A DNA stretch of 64,000 nucleotides from Agriotes lineatus (Eukaryota > Arthropoda > Insecta > Coleoptera > Elateridae), in NCBI GenBank assembly GCA_940337035.1, contig CALNHX010002978.1, positions 1 to 64,000 on the forward strand, in the 5' to 3' direction. Position 1 is the stretch's first letter. Each line of letters opens with the position of its first letter. Of this stretch, positions 24,301 through 37,049 are shown in pieces. The notes beneath the pieces are model-generated. The model had not been told where the DNA came from and made no database searches. It worked only from the letters and a program-made list of their open reading frames with translations. The position numbers and the translations under genes are program-made.

Positions 24301-27300
24301 TTCTAAGCCACTTATTGAGCTCCAACTTGTAATGGCACGCTTACCAGTGCTAAAATTTTTATGTTTTGTTCGACACTGGTTGTTATAGTAGTATCATAAT
24401 GTTTTCAGTAGTTAATCTATACTGGAAAACAAGTTTCTCAGAGGTTTTAATGCACTTAAATACTAAACAATTCAACTTGGAATTTTTTGAATGTGGAAAA
24501 ATTTAATTAAGTAGTTTTATGTTGCCGTATGAATTTAAAATGAACTGCTACAGCGTCTACAACCTCTAAAATCAATTCTAAGCCACTTAGTATAGTAGTT
24601 TTATATGGGTAAATGGGTTCCAAATGCATTCTTACAGCATGGACAACCTCTAAAATCAATTCTAAGCCACTTATTGGGCACCTGTTAGTTATGGCACGCT
24701 TAGAAAGGCTAAAATTATTATATTTTGATCGACACTAGCTATCTATCAGTAATACAATAATATTTTCGCATTTTAATAATTACTGCAAAACGGGTTTATC
24801 AGACGTTTCAACACACCTCAATACTAAACTATTAAACATGAATTATTGAATGCAGGGAAATTTAATATAGTAGTTTTATATGGCTAACTGGGTTCTAAAT
24901 GCACTCTTACAGCGTCTACAACCTCTAACATCAATTCTAAGCCACTTATTGAGCATATGTTAGTGATGGCACGCTTACCAAAATTAAAATTATTATATTT
25001 TAATCCACACTGGCTATTATAGTAGTACCATAATAATTTCTGTAGTTAATATATGCTGCAAAACGGGTTTATCAGACGTTTTAATGCACCTGAATACTAA
25101 ACTATTGAACTTGAATTTTTTGGATGCGGAAAAATTTTATTAAGTAGTTTTATGTTGCCATATGAATTCCAACTGAACGGCTACAGCGTCTGCAACCTCT
25201 AAAAATCAATTCTAAACAATTTATTGCCACTTTTTGAGAACCTGTTAGTGATGGCACGTTTAGCAGGGCTACATTTATTATATTTTAATCGACACTGGCT
25301 ATTATAGTAGTACCATAAGGTTTTCTGTAGTTAATGTATGCTGCAAAACGGGATTATCAGACGTTTTAATGCACCTGAATACTAAACTATTGAACTAGAA
25401 TTTTTTGGATGCAGAAAAATTTAATATAGTACTTTTATATGGGCAAATGGGTTCCAAATGCACTCCTACAACGTCTACACCTCTAACATCAGTTCTAAGC
25501 CACTTATTGAGCACCTATTGGTGATGGCACGCTTACCAAGACTAAAATTATTATATTTTGATCGACACTGGCTATTATAGTAGTACCATAATGATTTCTG
25601 TAGTTAATATATGCTGCAAAACGCGTTTATCAGACGTTTTAATGCACCTGAATACTAAACTATTGAAATTGAATTTTTTAGATGCGGAAAATATTTAATT
25701 AAATAGCTTTATGTTGCCATTTGAATTTCAAATGAACGGCTACAGCGTCTACAACCTCTAAAATCAATTCTAAGCCACTTATTGGGCACCTGTTAGTTAT
25801 GGCACGCTTAGCAAGGCTAAAATTATTATATTTTGATCGACACTAGCTATCTATCAGTAATACAATAATATTTTCGCAAGTTAATAATTAATGCAAAACG
25901 GGTTTATCAGACGTTTCAACACACCTCAATACTAAACTATTAAACATGAAATATTGGATGCTGGAAAATTTTATATACATAGTAGTTTTATATGGCTAAC
26001 TGGTTTCTAAATGCACTCCTACAGCATCTACAACCTCTAACATCAATTCTAAGCCACCTATTGAGCATCTGTTAGTGATGGCAAGCTTACCAAAATTAAA
26101 ATTATTATATTTTAATCGACACTGGCTATTATAGTAGTACCATAATGTTTTCTGTAGTTAATGTATGCTGCAAAACGGGATTATCAGACGTTTTAATGCA
26201 CCTGAATACTAAACTATTGAACTAGAATTTTTTGGATGCAGAAAAATTTAATATAGTACTTTTATATGGCCAAATGGGTTCCAAATGCACTCCTACAACG
26301 TCTACACCTCTAACATCAGTTCTAAGCCACTTATTGAGCACCTATTGGTGATGGCACGCTTACCAAGACTAAAATTATTATATCTTGATCGACACTGGCT
26401 ATTATAGTAGTACCTACCATAATGATTTCTGTAGTTAATATATGCTGCAAAACGCGTTGATCAGACGTTTTAATGCACCTGCATACTAAACTATTGAAAT
26501 TAAATTTTTTTAATGCGGAAAATATTTAATTAAAGAGCGTTATGTTGCCACATGAATTCCAAATGAACGGCTACAGCGTCCACAACCTCTAGAATCAATT
26601 CTAAGCCATTTATTGAGCACCTGTTAGTGTTGGCAAGTCTACCAGGGCTAAAATTTTTATATTTTATTCCACACTGGCTGTTTTAGTACCATAATAGTTT
26701 CTGTAGTAAATATATATTGCTAAACGGGTTTATTAGAGGTTTTAATGTACCTGAATACTAAACTATTAAACTCGAATTTTTTGGATGCAGAAAAATTTAA
26801 TATAGTAGCTTTATGTTGCCACATCAGTTCCAAATGCACTCCTACGGCGTACACAACCTCTAAAATCAATTCTATAGCACTTATTGTGTACCTGTTTGTC
26901 ATGGCCCGCTTAGCAAAGCTAAAATTATTAAATTTTGATCGACACTAGCTATTACAGTAATGCAATAATATTTTCGCAGGTTAATAAATACTGCAAAACG
27001 GGTTTATCAGACGTTTTAACACACCTGAATACTAAACTATTGAACTTGAATTTTTTGTATGCAGAAAAATTTAATGTAGTAGTTTTATGTTGATATCTAA
27101 GTTTCAAATGCACTACTACATCGTCTACAAACTCTAAAATCAATTCTAAGCCGCTTTTTGAGCACCTGTTAGTGATGCCTCGCGTACCAAAATTAAAATT
27201 ATTATATTTTGATCGACACTGGCCATGGTAGTAGCACCATAATGGTATCTGTAGTTAATATATACTGAAAAATGGGTTTATCAGACGTTTTAGCCTACCT

Positions 27301-28327
27301 GAATATTATACTATTAAACTTAAATTTTTTATATGCAGAAAAATTTAATATAGTAGTTTTATGTTGCCAATGAGTTCCAAATGCACTGCTACAGCGTCTA
27401 CAACCTCTAAAATCAATTTTAAGCCACTTACTGTGTACTTGTTTGTCATTGTACGTTTAGCAGGGCTCAAATTATTATATTTTGATTGTCTGGCCATTGT
27501 AGTAGCACCGTAATGGTATCTGTAGGTAATATATACTGCAAAACGTGTTTATCAGACGTTTTAGCCCACCTGAATATTATACTATTAAACTTAAACTAGT
27601 TTTATGTTGCCATTTGAGTTCCAAATGCATTGCTACAGTATCTACAACATCTAAAATCTATTCTAAGCCACTTATTGTGCACATGTTAGTCATGGAACGT
27701 TTAGCAGGGTTAAAATTATTATATTTTGATCGACAGTAGTTATTATAGTAATACAATAATATTTTCGGTAGTTAATAATTACTGCAAAACGGGTTTGTCA
27801 GACGTTTTAACGCACGTGAAAACTAAACTATTAAGCTTGAATTTTTTGGATACAGAAAAATTTCATATAGTAGTTTTATATGGCTAAATGGGTTCCAAAT
27901 GCACTCCTACAGCATCTACAACTTCTAACATCAATTCTAAGCCACTTATTGAGCATCAGTGAGTGCTGGCACGCTGACCAGTGCTAAAATTACTATATTA
28001 AAATTATAATATTTTGATCAACACTGGCTATTATAGTAGTACCCTAATGTTTTATGTAGGAATGTATAATGCAAAGCAAGTTTCAACGAACCTGAATAAT
28101 AAACTATTGAACTCTAATTTTTTGGATGCAGAAAAATTTAATGTAGTAGTTTTACGTGGCCATATAAATTCCAAATGCACTGCTACAACGTCTACAACCT
28201 CTAAAATCAATTCTAAGCTATTTATTGAGCACATGTTAATGATGGTACATTTACCAAGACTAAAGTTATTATATTTTGATCTAATCTGGCTGTTATAGTA
28301 GTACCATAATATTTTCTGTAGTTAATA
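24301..28327 (+). repeat. Diverged satellite flank
   Basis: Unit-like sequence continues (AATTCTAAGCCACTTATTG, TTTTGATCGACACT, AAAACGGGTTTATCAGACG) but units are much more diverged, with length changes and lost segments. This is the expected look of the ageing edge of a satellite array. Short frames here are repeat artefacts. Confidence 0.88.
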
Positions 28328-29655
28328 CAGGGTTCGGCAATAGAATCTGACGGATTAGGAGGCATGCTAATTTATATAACAAATAAAGTAGGAATCTGTC
28401 AGTTGCAGAAATGTATACATCCATGCATGCAGTTTTAGTTACCATCCACAACTGGCCAGTGAATTTCCGTGCCGTAACTACATATATTGAACCCAAGTCA
28501 GTTACCATTACACAACGTCGATTTCGATGTATGTTTAACGTTGCTAGGCACGGTCGTATACCTTCGCGAAATGCAATTTTGTTGTGGATGCGTATGTTTA
28601 ACATAACTGGTAGTGTAAGATCTGTATTTGCTGGTAGACCTTCTTTTCACAACGAATAGAATATTGAAAGAGTAAGGATAGCAGTGCAGAGAAGTCCAAC
28701 GCGTTCTGGTGTACGACATGCAGCCGCCCTTCAGATATCGGACAGAACTTTTCGCCGGATTTTGCACAAAAATTTAAGATTTCATCCTTACAAAATGCAA
28801 ATGGCTCAACAGTTGAAACAGCAAGGTAACATCAGTCGATTGCATTTTGCAAATAAATTCATTGCTATTCTTAATGAAAATGGGAATGTTTTAGATAATT
28901 TATTTATGTCAGACGAAGCTCATTTTTATTTAAATGGTTACGTCAACAAACAGAATTACCGGTACTGGGCTGACAGAAATGCTATGCAACTTCACGAAAG
29001 ACCACTACATAGTGAAAAAGTGACAGTATGGTGTGCAGTATCAGCGCAAATGATAATAGGACCCTATTTTTTTTAAGACGATAATGGAAGAGCTGTTACT
29101 GTAAATGGTAAACGCTATCGAGAAATGTTGCAACAATTTTTTATTCCGGAATTGCGGAGATCAGGTATCAACATTAATGATACTTAGTTTCAACAGGACG
29201 GACCAACTGCCCATACGGCCCGAGAAACATTAAATCTTTTGAGAAACGTTTCCCGCAATCATTTAATTTCACGATTTAGCGATATCCCTTGGCCTCCCCG
29301 ATCTCCAGATGTAACGGCGCCAGATTATTTTCTATGGGGAAAACTCAAAGAAAAAGTGTTTCGATCCAGGCCACACACCATTCAAGAATTAAAAATTCGA
29401 AGAAGTCAAGAAATCGAAGAAATTAATCGAGATCAAAATTTATTACAGCGTGTAATGGATAACTTTAGTAAAAGATTAGAAGAATTGACTGTACGCCGCG
29501 GATCACATTTATTTGATGTAATATTCAAAAAGTAATTGCTTGTTAATACATTGCATTATTTATACGTTATTGGTTCATTAGTTCCATTCCAATAACTGTT
29601 ACCTTAAATTCGCAACAGCCCGTTGAAATCCTTCAGATTCTATTGCCGAACCCTG
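28328..29655 (+). mobile_element. Tc1/mariner-superfamily transposon
   Basis: A 1328-bp element with inverted ends starting CAGGGTTCGGCAATAGAATC (left) and the reverse complement at 29633-29655. It is flanked by TA on both sides, the usual target of the superfamily. It interrupts a satellite unit between GTTAATA and TATATTGCAAAAC. It carries one transposase frame with stops. Confidence 0.95.
28411..29535 (+). pseudogene. Tc1/mariner transposase, three in-frame stops
   Basis: One reading frame of about 374 codons is interrupted by TAG at 28657, TAA at 29074 and TAG near 29185, with no frameshift. The N-terminus looks like a paired-type helix-turn-helix region. Catalytic residues are visible: first Asp in LFMSDEAHFYLNG, second in FQQDGPTAH, third in TAPDYFLWG. 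There are 41 residues between the second and third Asp, matching the spacing of the DD41D group. The protein would cut and rejoin the element ends at TA sites. It needs another source of transposase to move. Confidence 0.92.
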
Positions 29656-31140
29656 TATATATTGCAAAACCGGTTTATCAGACGTTTTAACGTACCTGAA
29701 TAGTAAACTATTGAACTCGAATTTTTTGGATGCAGAAAAATTTAATATAGTAGTTTTATGTTGCCATATCAGTTCCAAATGCACTCCTACAGCGTCTATT
29801 ATCTCTAAAATCAATTCTATATCACTTATTGTGCACTTGTTATTCATGGCACGTTTAGTAAAGCTAAAATTATTATATTTTGATCGACACTGGCTATTAT
29901 AGCAGTACCATAATGTTTTCTATAGTTAATATATACTTCAAAACGGGTTTATCAGACGTTTTAACGCACTTGAATACTAAACTTATAAACTTGAATTTTT
30001 TGCATGCAGAAAAATTTAAAATAGTAGTTTTCTGTTGAGTTAAGTTCCAAATGCACTGCTACAGCGTCTACAATCTCTAAAATCAATTTATTCTATACCA
30101 CTTATTGTGCACCTGTTAGTCATGGCACGCTTAGCAGGGCAAAAATTATTAAATTTTGATCGACACCTGCTATTACAGTAATGCAATAATAGTTTCGCAA
30201 GTTTGATAATTCCTGAAAAACGGGTTTATCAGACGTTTTAACACACCGGAATACTAAACTATTGAACTTGAAATTTTTGTATGCAGAAAAATTTAATATA
30301 GTAGTTTTATATTGCCATCTAAGTTTAAAATGCACTGCTACATCGTCTAAAAACTTTAAAATCAATTCTAAGCTACTTATTGTGCACCTGTTAGTCAAGG
30401 CACGTTTAGCAGAGCTAAAATTATTATATTTTGATCGACACTAGTTACTACAGTAATACAATAATATTTTCGCAAATTAATAATGACTGCAAAACGGGTT
30501 TATCAGATGTTTTAACACACCTGAATACTAAACTATTAAGCTTGAATTTTTTGGTTGCAGAAAAACTTAATATAGTGGTTTTATATAGCTAAATTGGTTC
30601 CAAATGCACTCCTACAGCGTCTACAACCTCTAACATCAATTCTAAGCAACTTATTGAGCACCAGTTGGTGATGGCACGCTTACAAGTGCTAAAATTATTA
30701 TAATTTGGTCGACACTGGCTATTATAGTAGTACCCTAATGTTTTCTGTAGTTAATATATACAGCAAAACAAGTTCCTCAGACGTTTTAACGCACCTGAAT
30801 AATAAACTATTGAACTCGAATCTTGTGGATGCAGAAAAATTTAATATAGTAGTTTTATGTTGCCATATGAATTCCAAATGCACTGCTACAGCGCCTACAA
30901 CCTCTAAAATCATTTCTAAGCCACTTATTGAGCACCTATTAGTGACGGCTCGCTTACCAAAACTAAAATTATTATATTTTGATCAACTCTGCAGTTATAG
31001 TAGTACCATAATGTTTTGTGTAGTTAATATATACTGCAAAACGGGGTTTTCAGTCATTTTAACGCACCTGAATACTAAACTATTGAACTTGAATTTTTTG
31101 GATGCAGAAAAATTTAATATAGTAGCTTTATGATGCCATA
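29656..31140 (+). repeat. Diverged satellite, right edge of the array
   Basis: Diverged units continue after the mariner element and stop at TTTATGATGCCATA, where a non-LTR retrotransposon 3' end begins. Confidence 0.87.
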
Positions 31141-31560
31141 ATAATAAATTCTTTATTTAGCATTTAGCTATTTACATTCAGTTCTTAAAGAAAGAAGTTA
31201 AAGACTATATCTACAAAAAATATAATAATCTAAATATACTTCTAATCTAATTTTAAAGATATTAAATTTATTATACTCGAGTAGCTATTTATTATCGACT
31301 TATTGGAAAGGTACTTTCTCGAGGACATACTCTGCACAGCGTGATTTAAATTTCCTTAGCTCCGCTTCATTTTTTATACACCCTGGAATCATATTATATA
31401 GTTTAAAACCACTTCCGATGACCATCCGTTCTAAGGCAATGGTCTCACAAACAAGTGATCTCGGAAACGTGTGTCATGACTGTGGACCTCATTTACAAAA
31501 TTTACATGGTGATTTTGAAACCATTTTTTGGCTTAGCCTAATTGTTTCGCCATTTATCCA
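31141..31560 (-). pseudogene. Non-LTR retrotransposon 3' end (RT C-terminal tail)
   Basis: On the minus strand a stretch resembles the tail of jockey/CR1-type RT proteins: HSHDTRFRDH, then FKLYNMIPGCIKNEAELRKF, ending in a stop. It is followed by an AATAAA signal a few bases before the junction with the satellite at 31141. The frame is not continuous. This is a 5'-truncated fragment, as is common for LINE copies. Confidence 0.65.
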
Positions 31561-32712
31561 ATTATTTTAGGCTTAACATGTATATTTTTAGTTAAATTAT
31601 AAATCCTTTTGCATTTCAAATTCGTAAATTTTCCAAAGCAGCGTATTTTCTACCTGCATCAAGCTCTTATCATTTGCGCGATGCCCTCTCGACCTCCGCG
31701 CTGTTTCTTATCAGAGTCCGAGCTTGCCTTTGGGCACGAATTGTTGGTACTTGGCACTTGCTGTCTTCGCTTTGCCCGCCGCGTTCGGCGTGGCTAAAGT
31801 TTATGTTCAAGTCAATTTTCGTGCGCTCAATTAATTTAATGAGCAGTGTGTGCTTTCAAGGGCTGATTTTGATCAGGTACGATGGCGCTTTGCTGTTTTA
31901 TTGTTCGCATAGTAATTATATTTTCTCAGCTCTTAATTACCAGCTTCATACACGAGTTTTTCTCGGAGGCCAAGCCTTATCGCACTTTCGACACCTGCTG
32001 GGTTCGGCGTTGCGGTCTTTTTGGGGATGCTTCTGCAGCAGTTTTCGGCGCATCCACGTCGATTTCAACGATATGGTCGCAGTTCACGACTAACTTATTT
32101 GAACCGAAGGGTGCAGCTACCCCGGGCTGGGTTTGCTGTTAGCCATTTGTGCGCGCTGGAGAAGCGAGGTTAGTTCCGAGATTTATCGTGTTTTAATACC
32201 TGGATTTTACATTTATTTAAAATTTAAATGCCTACGTTTTGCAATTATTAAAATGTAATGTTCAATTTGATACATGCTCTTGCTTTTTACATTAAATTTT
32301 CATGCTTATATCTAATTATGCCCAGTATTTAAATTTGCTATTTTTATGTATTTCGACCCTCTGTAAAAGGTACAATCACGCTTTTTTTTATTGTCAATAG
32401 CCTAACAGAAGGTTTAATTAAATGACTGAGGTATGCATATCCCACGAATGTTTTTGGTAAATTATTAAAATAACCCGAAAGGGGTTCTTAATTTTATGCG
32501 TGTCGCAACCTTCAGTTAAGATACACAATTTTGTTATTACATTATTTACATTTTAATTATCCTGATCATTGATTACTGACACTTCAAAACTTTCTATTGA
32601 TTACTAATTAAACGCTAGTCACTTGTAGTTTATTTTTTCTTATTATTTGAAATCTTTTGATATCTGGCGCCCATTTCCATTTCCTTTTCCTTTTTTTGAA
32701 GATATTCCAGGG
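31561..32712. other. Unassigned flank of the Polinton insertion
   Basis: About 1.15 kb. A moderately GC-rich part (31640-32170) has overlapping short frames with no recognisable domain and could be a former untranslated exon or LTR. From 32180 it is AT-rich. It ends at the TGCATA target-site copy (32713-32718). I see no gene I can support. Confidence 0.4.
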
Positions 32713-32718
32713 TGCATA
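32713..32718. repeat. Target-site duplication, left copy (TGCATA)
   Basis: Six bases directly before the AG terminus of the Polinton-like element. The identical six bases follow its CT terminus at 54335-54340. A 6-bp duplication is the hallmark of Polinton/Maverick integration. Confidence 0.93.
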
Positions 32719-34744
32719 AGTAGTAGAGATGGACGGGTTCTGGATCACCTCATGTCATTTCTGGATCACTTTGTGGCTGACGCAATATTGCGCAATCTCA
32801 AGCGCGCCAAACCAAATGTCAAAGGTCATCGGTGTCTGTCAGTCACCAAAAAATCTATCTGTCTCTCTTTAACACATAGGGTTCTACAAAAAAACCATCT
32901 TTCTCTCTCTAACTCAAGCGAGCCCGGGGGGCAAAGCCCCAGCCGCCAGACCCTTATGTGCAAGTTCGGGAGCGGAGTAAGTTTCAAGGTCACACCAACC
33001 CCGAGGGGCAGAGCTCCATCCGCCGGGGGGCCCGCATCAGGTTTTTTGTATATTTAAGGCTAATTTATTCCAGCGCTGCCAAATTTTGATGAGCGTGGGA
33101 ACCGGAAAGGTGTCATCTTCATTAGCTTGAGTGCCATCTTCATAATGCCAAATGTCAAAGTTTATCGGAGTCTGTGCCGCCATATTGTGGGGCCCCCTTG
33201 AGCCGCCGGACCCCCATGTTCAAGTATATATTTTCGGGTAAATTTTTATTGTAGAAATGTAAGATATTGCGTAACATGTTCTGGATATTGCGCAACACCA
33301 ACCTCGAGGGGCAGAGCCCCAGCCGCCGGACCCCCATGTTCAAGTATATATTTTCGGGTAATTTTTTAAAGCCAAATATCAAAGTTTATCGGTATCTGTC
33401 AGACACCGGGCAGAGCTCCAGCCGCCGGGCCCGCATGCGCAATATCAACCCTAGGCCAAATGTCAAAGGTTATCGGAGTCTGTCAGACTCCAAAAATCTA
33501 TCTTTCTCTCTCTAACACATTGGTTTCTACAAAATCCATCTTTCTCTCTCTAACACATAGGTTTCTATAGGTATCTCTATCTACATACCCTAAAAATGCA
33601 AGAGCGGAGAAAGTTTCAAGGTTGCATCGCAGGGCAGAGAGGATGCAAAGGTGTCATCTCCGGGGCCCCATGTCCAAGTATATATTTTCGTTTAAATTTT
33701 TAAAAGACAAATGACAAAGTTCATCGGAGTCCCTGTTGGAACTTGTTATTTAGTTTAGTCTGTGCGCAGCCGTTGAGAGATAGAAATGTGTATTGAAAAC
33801 ATAAGACTAAATCTTTTACCATTTGAAACACGTTTACTTACATATTCCGACTGGGTCAACAGTGTGGTGTTACCTGCTTCTCTAGCCCGCGCCAGATTTT
33901 TTTATTGTGTGCTTTGTATGTCACGTGGTAGTTCATGATTGGAAAGAAGGTGACGATCCGCTGTCTGAACATATTCGTTGGTCTAACAACTGCTTATTTG
34001 CAAGACTACTTTGGGAAGAAAGGAAGAAGCAATTAGGGCGCGACACAACAACGGCGTCGTCTTCAAGCACCAGTATGAATGTTGTTAGGGAGATTGAGGA
34101 GTTTGGCAAAACTAACATAATGATCAGCTTGTTAGAACATCCAAACGGTTTACGATTCGAAAACGTTTATTTATATTGTAAATCTCTGGATCAACCAAAA
34201 TACCAGTACCTGAGGAAACTTCTAAAACCCATAAAAGAAATTGGGTCTGTAATTGAACAAACCACACTACGCGAGGAGGGGTGGTGGGAGGCAGAGCCCC
34301 AGCCGCCTCACTCCTCCATGGTTTGGCATCAGATTTTAATAAAAATGCTGATTTAAGACCAATTTGTCGTTCGTCATTCAACACTGCACGGGGCGGGAGG
34401 AGGTGGAGGGAAGATTCAATGTCGCATCATTTTTTGTATATTAACATAGAATACCCAGTACTGAACATTTTTAATAAAAATGCAAATTTACAGCCAATTT
34501 TTCGTTTGTTATTCAACCCTTATGCTTGTGAACCACATCCGCACATTTTACGGGGGGGGGCACCTAACAAACCCCAGAAATTCATGTTAAGGGGCTGACA
34601 TTATAACCAAATCAAGTCTTAAATTTCATTTATATCCTATGCCGGCAGCGCTAAAAAAACACTGGCGTAATTAGCAGTGGCAAAGTTGAACTTGCACTTG
34701 TTATGTGAACCGAAGGTCGCGCTAGTCGCTGAATGCCAAGCGCA
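32719..34744 (+). repeat. Left terminal inverted repeat of the Polinton
   Basis: Matches the reverse complement of about 50998-54334 from the outer tip (AGTAGTAGAGATGG, CTGGATCACTTTG, GACGCAATATTGCGCAATCTC) to GAATGCCAAGCGCAT. It is shorter than the right copy because the right copy has extra 276-bp tandem units. It contains G-rich GGGGCAGAGCCCCAGCCGCC-type motifs and a broken BIR-ATPase gene. Sequence just inside (34745-34860) matches an out-of-order part of the right TIR (52540-52610), so the boundary is rearranged. Confidence 0.88.
33786..34356 (+). pseudogene. BIR-packaging ATPase gene, left TIR copy, broken
   Basis: From ATG at 33786 the first part resembles the N-terminal half of a BIR (baculovirus IAP repeat): RLLTYSDWVNSV, then LARARFFY. 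The zinc-binding half continues in another frame from about 33907 (CFVC, DWKEGDDPLSEHIRW, then C). That frame runs on into a P-loop ATPase start (MNVVREIEEFG) and LLEHPNGLRFENVYLYCKSL, KYQYLRKLLKPIKEIG, a pattern typical of Polinton/adintovirus packaging ATPases. Compared with the right copy, 15 nt (removing the Walker A core RSNCG) and 21 nt are deleted, each between short direct repeats. It ends at 34356, far short of a full ATPase. BIR proteins bind caspases or signalling partners; packaging ATPases load DNA into capsids. Neither should work here. Confidence 0.75.
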
Positions 34745-35442
34745 TAGGAAGTTTCTAGGTCACATCAACCCCAGAGGACAGAGAGGAGGCAAAGGTGTCA
34801 TCTTCATTATCTTGAGTACCATCTTTGTCATCGTGGAAACCGGTTTCAAAAGTCGTTAGATATGAATAACATCCCCAGTACACGGCTAATGAAATTAACA
34901 TTCGCCAAAGTTTATAATTGCACTAGTATGATATTAACCGCCTTAAATTTGAAAGTATGAATTTAAGGTCAGCACTGTTCTAATTATTAAGATCAGTTAC
35001 AGCAGCGTTAATACAAGAGAAATTACACCATTGCTGCTTCAGAAATAGATCTGGTTAATTTGCATATCATAACAACATAATTAGTAGGAGAAACGACATT
35101 ATTCAAATCGTGCCGCAATTAACGACATTGCCGTTTTTTACATGTGTTGACTAATATAATTATAACCGGTATTTCGCATTACATTCTTAAGAGCAGCGGT
35201 GTTAGTTATTATATATTTTGTTTTACGTACACCTCCTAAAATCAATATGTTAAAACAGGAACCATGTTTTTTTATTTAAAACATTATTTAATTACAACAA
35301 TCTAATACTAGGTATTAACAACTACATTTGCATATAAAGTTCCGGAATAATTGATTACCGCCAATCTTGCAATAACAATGTAATAAAAATTACGCGAAGT
35401 CCTGGTGCTTTAGATGTTAAACAAAATACATACCAGGGGCCA
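34745..35442. other. AT-rich interior next to the left TIR
   Basis: About 700 bp without a supported gene. The first 120 bp resemble a displaced piece of TIR (see 52540-52610). The rest is AT-rich and contains the 3' flank of the leftward gene at 35443. Nothing else is recognised. Confidence 0.5.
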
Positions 35443-35907
35443 TTATTCCAATATATAGTGTTTTCGCAAATGAAAAACATTGGACAATGCGCAGTAACAA
35501 ATAGATTGCAAATGATGCATGCAGGCCGGCTGTGATGGGGTGAGGGCCGGTTGTTCTTCTATCTCGACGATGCGTTTGTTGGTGTAATTTCTTAAAAATG
35601 CGGCCTTTTCACGTCCTTTTACGTATATAACATCTGCATCTCGGACAAGTCGTTGAATGATCTTCGTAAACATGAAGACCGGTGTAAACCCTTCGTTCCA
35701 ATTAATGCAGTGGTGATTGTTCATGAGCCATTTTGCTTCTTTTTGTAAATGCGGTGGTAATTTTGAAAAGCTGAACGGAGCACTGAAGATATAGTGCGAA
35801 ACGGCGACTCCATCGTAACCAGCCAATTCCTTTGGCGAAAACTTCTTTTCGGATATCTTAAAACCTTGCAAATCTATTATAACAAAGTTCTTGCTGTTTT
35901 CGGCCAT
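35443..35907 (-). CDS. Exonuclease-like protein, paralogue 1
   Basis: 154 residues from ATG, in frame to the stop. It shares a clear pattern with the protein at 49912-50361: (I/V)D(L/V)QGF near the N-terminus, KEL, SHY(I/L)F, W(L/M)xxNHHxxxWxxGF, a VKG or CKG box, and a C-terminal PxxPAC.xH...CxCAL motif. The spaced acidic and His residues and the KG box recall small RNase-H-fold 3'-5' exonuclease-like proteins that occur in many copies in arthropod genomes; that assignment is an inference. A TATATATA box lies upstream on the minus strand (about 35970-35980). No frame breaks, so it may be expressed. It points outward to the left TIR. Confidence 0.6.
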   Translation of the reverse strand: MAENSKNFVIIDLQGFKISEKKFSPKELAGYDGVAVSHYIFSAPFSFSKLPPHLQKEAKWLMNNHHCINWNEGFTPVFMFTKIIQRLVRDADVIYVKGREKAAFLRNYTNKRIVEIEEQPALTPSQPACMHHLQSICYCALSNVFHLRKHYILE

Positions 35908-35989
35908 TTTAAAAATATAATTCGCTTAATTCAGATGCAAACACAATTTTGCCAACTCTCGTAACGATTTATGTATATATAGGAAATCC

Positions 35990-36975
35990 GCTTTAAAAAT
36001 AGAGTATGTAAATTTACTTAAAGCAAAAATTAATTATATTTACTCGTTATCAAGGATACCTTTTACTCTTGCAACCGTTTATTTAGATTTTTATTATTTA
36101 TAGGTTAACTATTACATCCGCCACGTTTGCTTAATTAATTCCTTTTTTACTTAGATTTTTAACATTTTTAGGCCGCTAGTTGCACAGTATATATATAGGT
36201 TTTTATTTCATATTACACTAGTTTTAAAATAGAAACAATTACAAATCGAAATAGGCTAACAGTGTCGAGCACCAATTTTAAGAACAAAGCGAAATGGAAG
36301 GCAAAGATTGTTTTAATATTAGGCATTTATTTCGCGTATTTACTTGGTAATGGAGTTCAATTCATTCAACCTATATAGCAAGCGTTTATTGTTTAATGTG
36401 TTTTTAGCCCCGCTATGTATGAGTGAATTTTAGTAAATATTTAAATTAGCCCTGTTAACAGTAATAAAAATGGTTCAAATTGATACAGAGTAAAATACAT
36501 TTAATTACAATAATAACAGGTACATTGAAAAGTGCATACTGCAGTAAAAAAGTCCGCTAAAATGAATAATTCGATGGTCTTGATATTTACAATCTAACTA
36601 AAATTGTGCAGCTAATTTACTTAAAAGTAAAAAGTATTTAATATATTCGTTGCATAACGCGCTAACAAGGATACCGTTTATTTAGTAGAATTTTTTATTT
36701 TAACTGGCCTTTCAAGTAGTATTATTCGCAAATCAAACATGAATAAGGTTTATCATCTCGATGTGTCTTCATGTCCTCCACTAATAAAACCTTTCTCTGC
36801 TGCTTTATACTCCCAAAGACAACACATGCAAAATCAATTGAATCGAAGGATAATCTACCTGTGCATAATTAGAAAGGTGGTTACTTGTTCATTGCGGAGT
36901 AGATTTTTTAATAATTCTAGAGAAAGCAAAGGCCAACCGATGTACTAACACCCACATTTTTCCGGGCAGCTTATT
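35990..36975. promoter_or_regulatory. Non-coding segment with a mirrored copy at 48.9-49.15 kb
   Basis: AT-rich, about 1 kb. Parts match the reverse complement of 48880-49150 with gaps: CCTGTTAACA near 36450 and 49090, TCAACxTATATAGC near 36370 and 49130, AATAAAACCTTTCTCTGCTGC near 36783 and 48900. The second half ends in the promoter of the gene at 37050. A 69-codon frame at 36739-36948 lies wholly in this mirrored non-coding part and is not supported as a gene. Confidence 0.55.
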
Positions 36976-36977
36976 CC

Positions 36978-36986
36978 TATATAAAG
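36978..36986 (+). promoter_or_regulatory. TATA box of the OB-fold-like gene
   Basis: TATATAAAG 64 bp before the ATG at 37050, preceded by CTTATTCC. The dUTPase gene has a similar box (TATATAAG) at a similar distance, which suggests a shared promoter design in the element. Confidence 0.6.
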
Positions 36987-37049
36987 GACTGTTCTTTGTT
37001 CATATTATATTAGTACCAACTAGTACTTTTAGTTAAAAACGATCATAAA

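Noticed and set aside
5745..31140. Regular spacing suggesting a CRISPR-like array
   Set aside because: Units are 273-361 bp long, repeats and intervening parts are equally conserved, and the genome is eukaryotic.
31609..32142. Overlapping frames of 62-139 residues
   Set aside because: No domain or conserved motif, low-complexity start; an untranslated exon or old LTR is as likely.
36739..36948. 69-residue plus frame
   Set aside because: It lies in DNA mirrored at 48.8-48.95 kb, where the match is at DNA level and not frame-preserving; it looks like promoter DNA.
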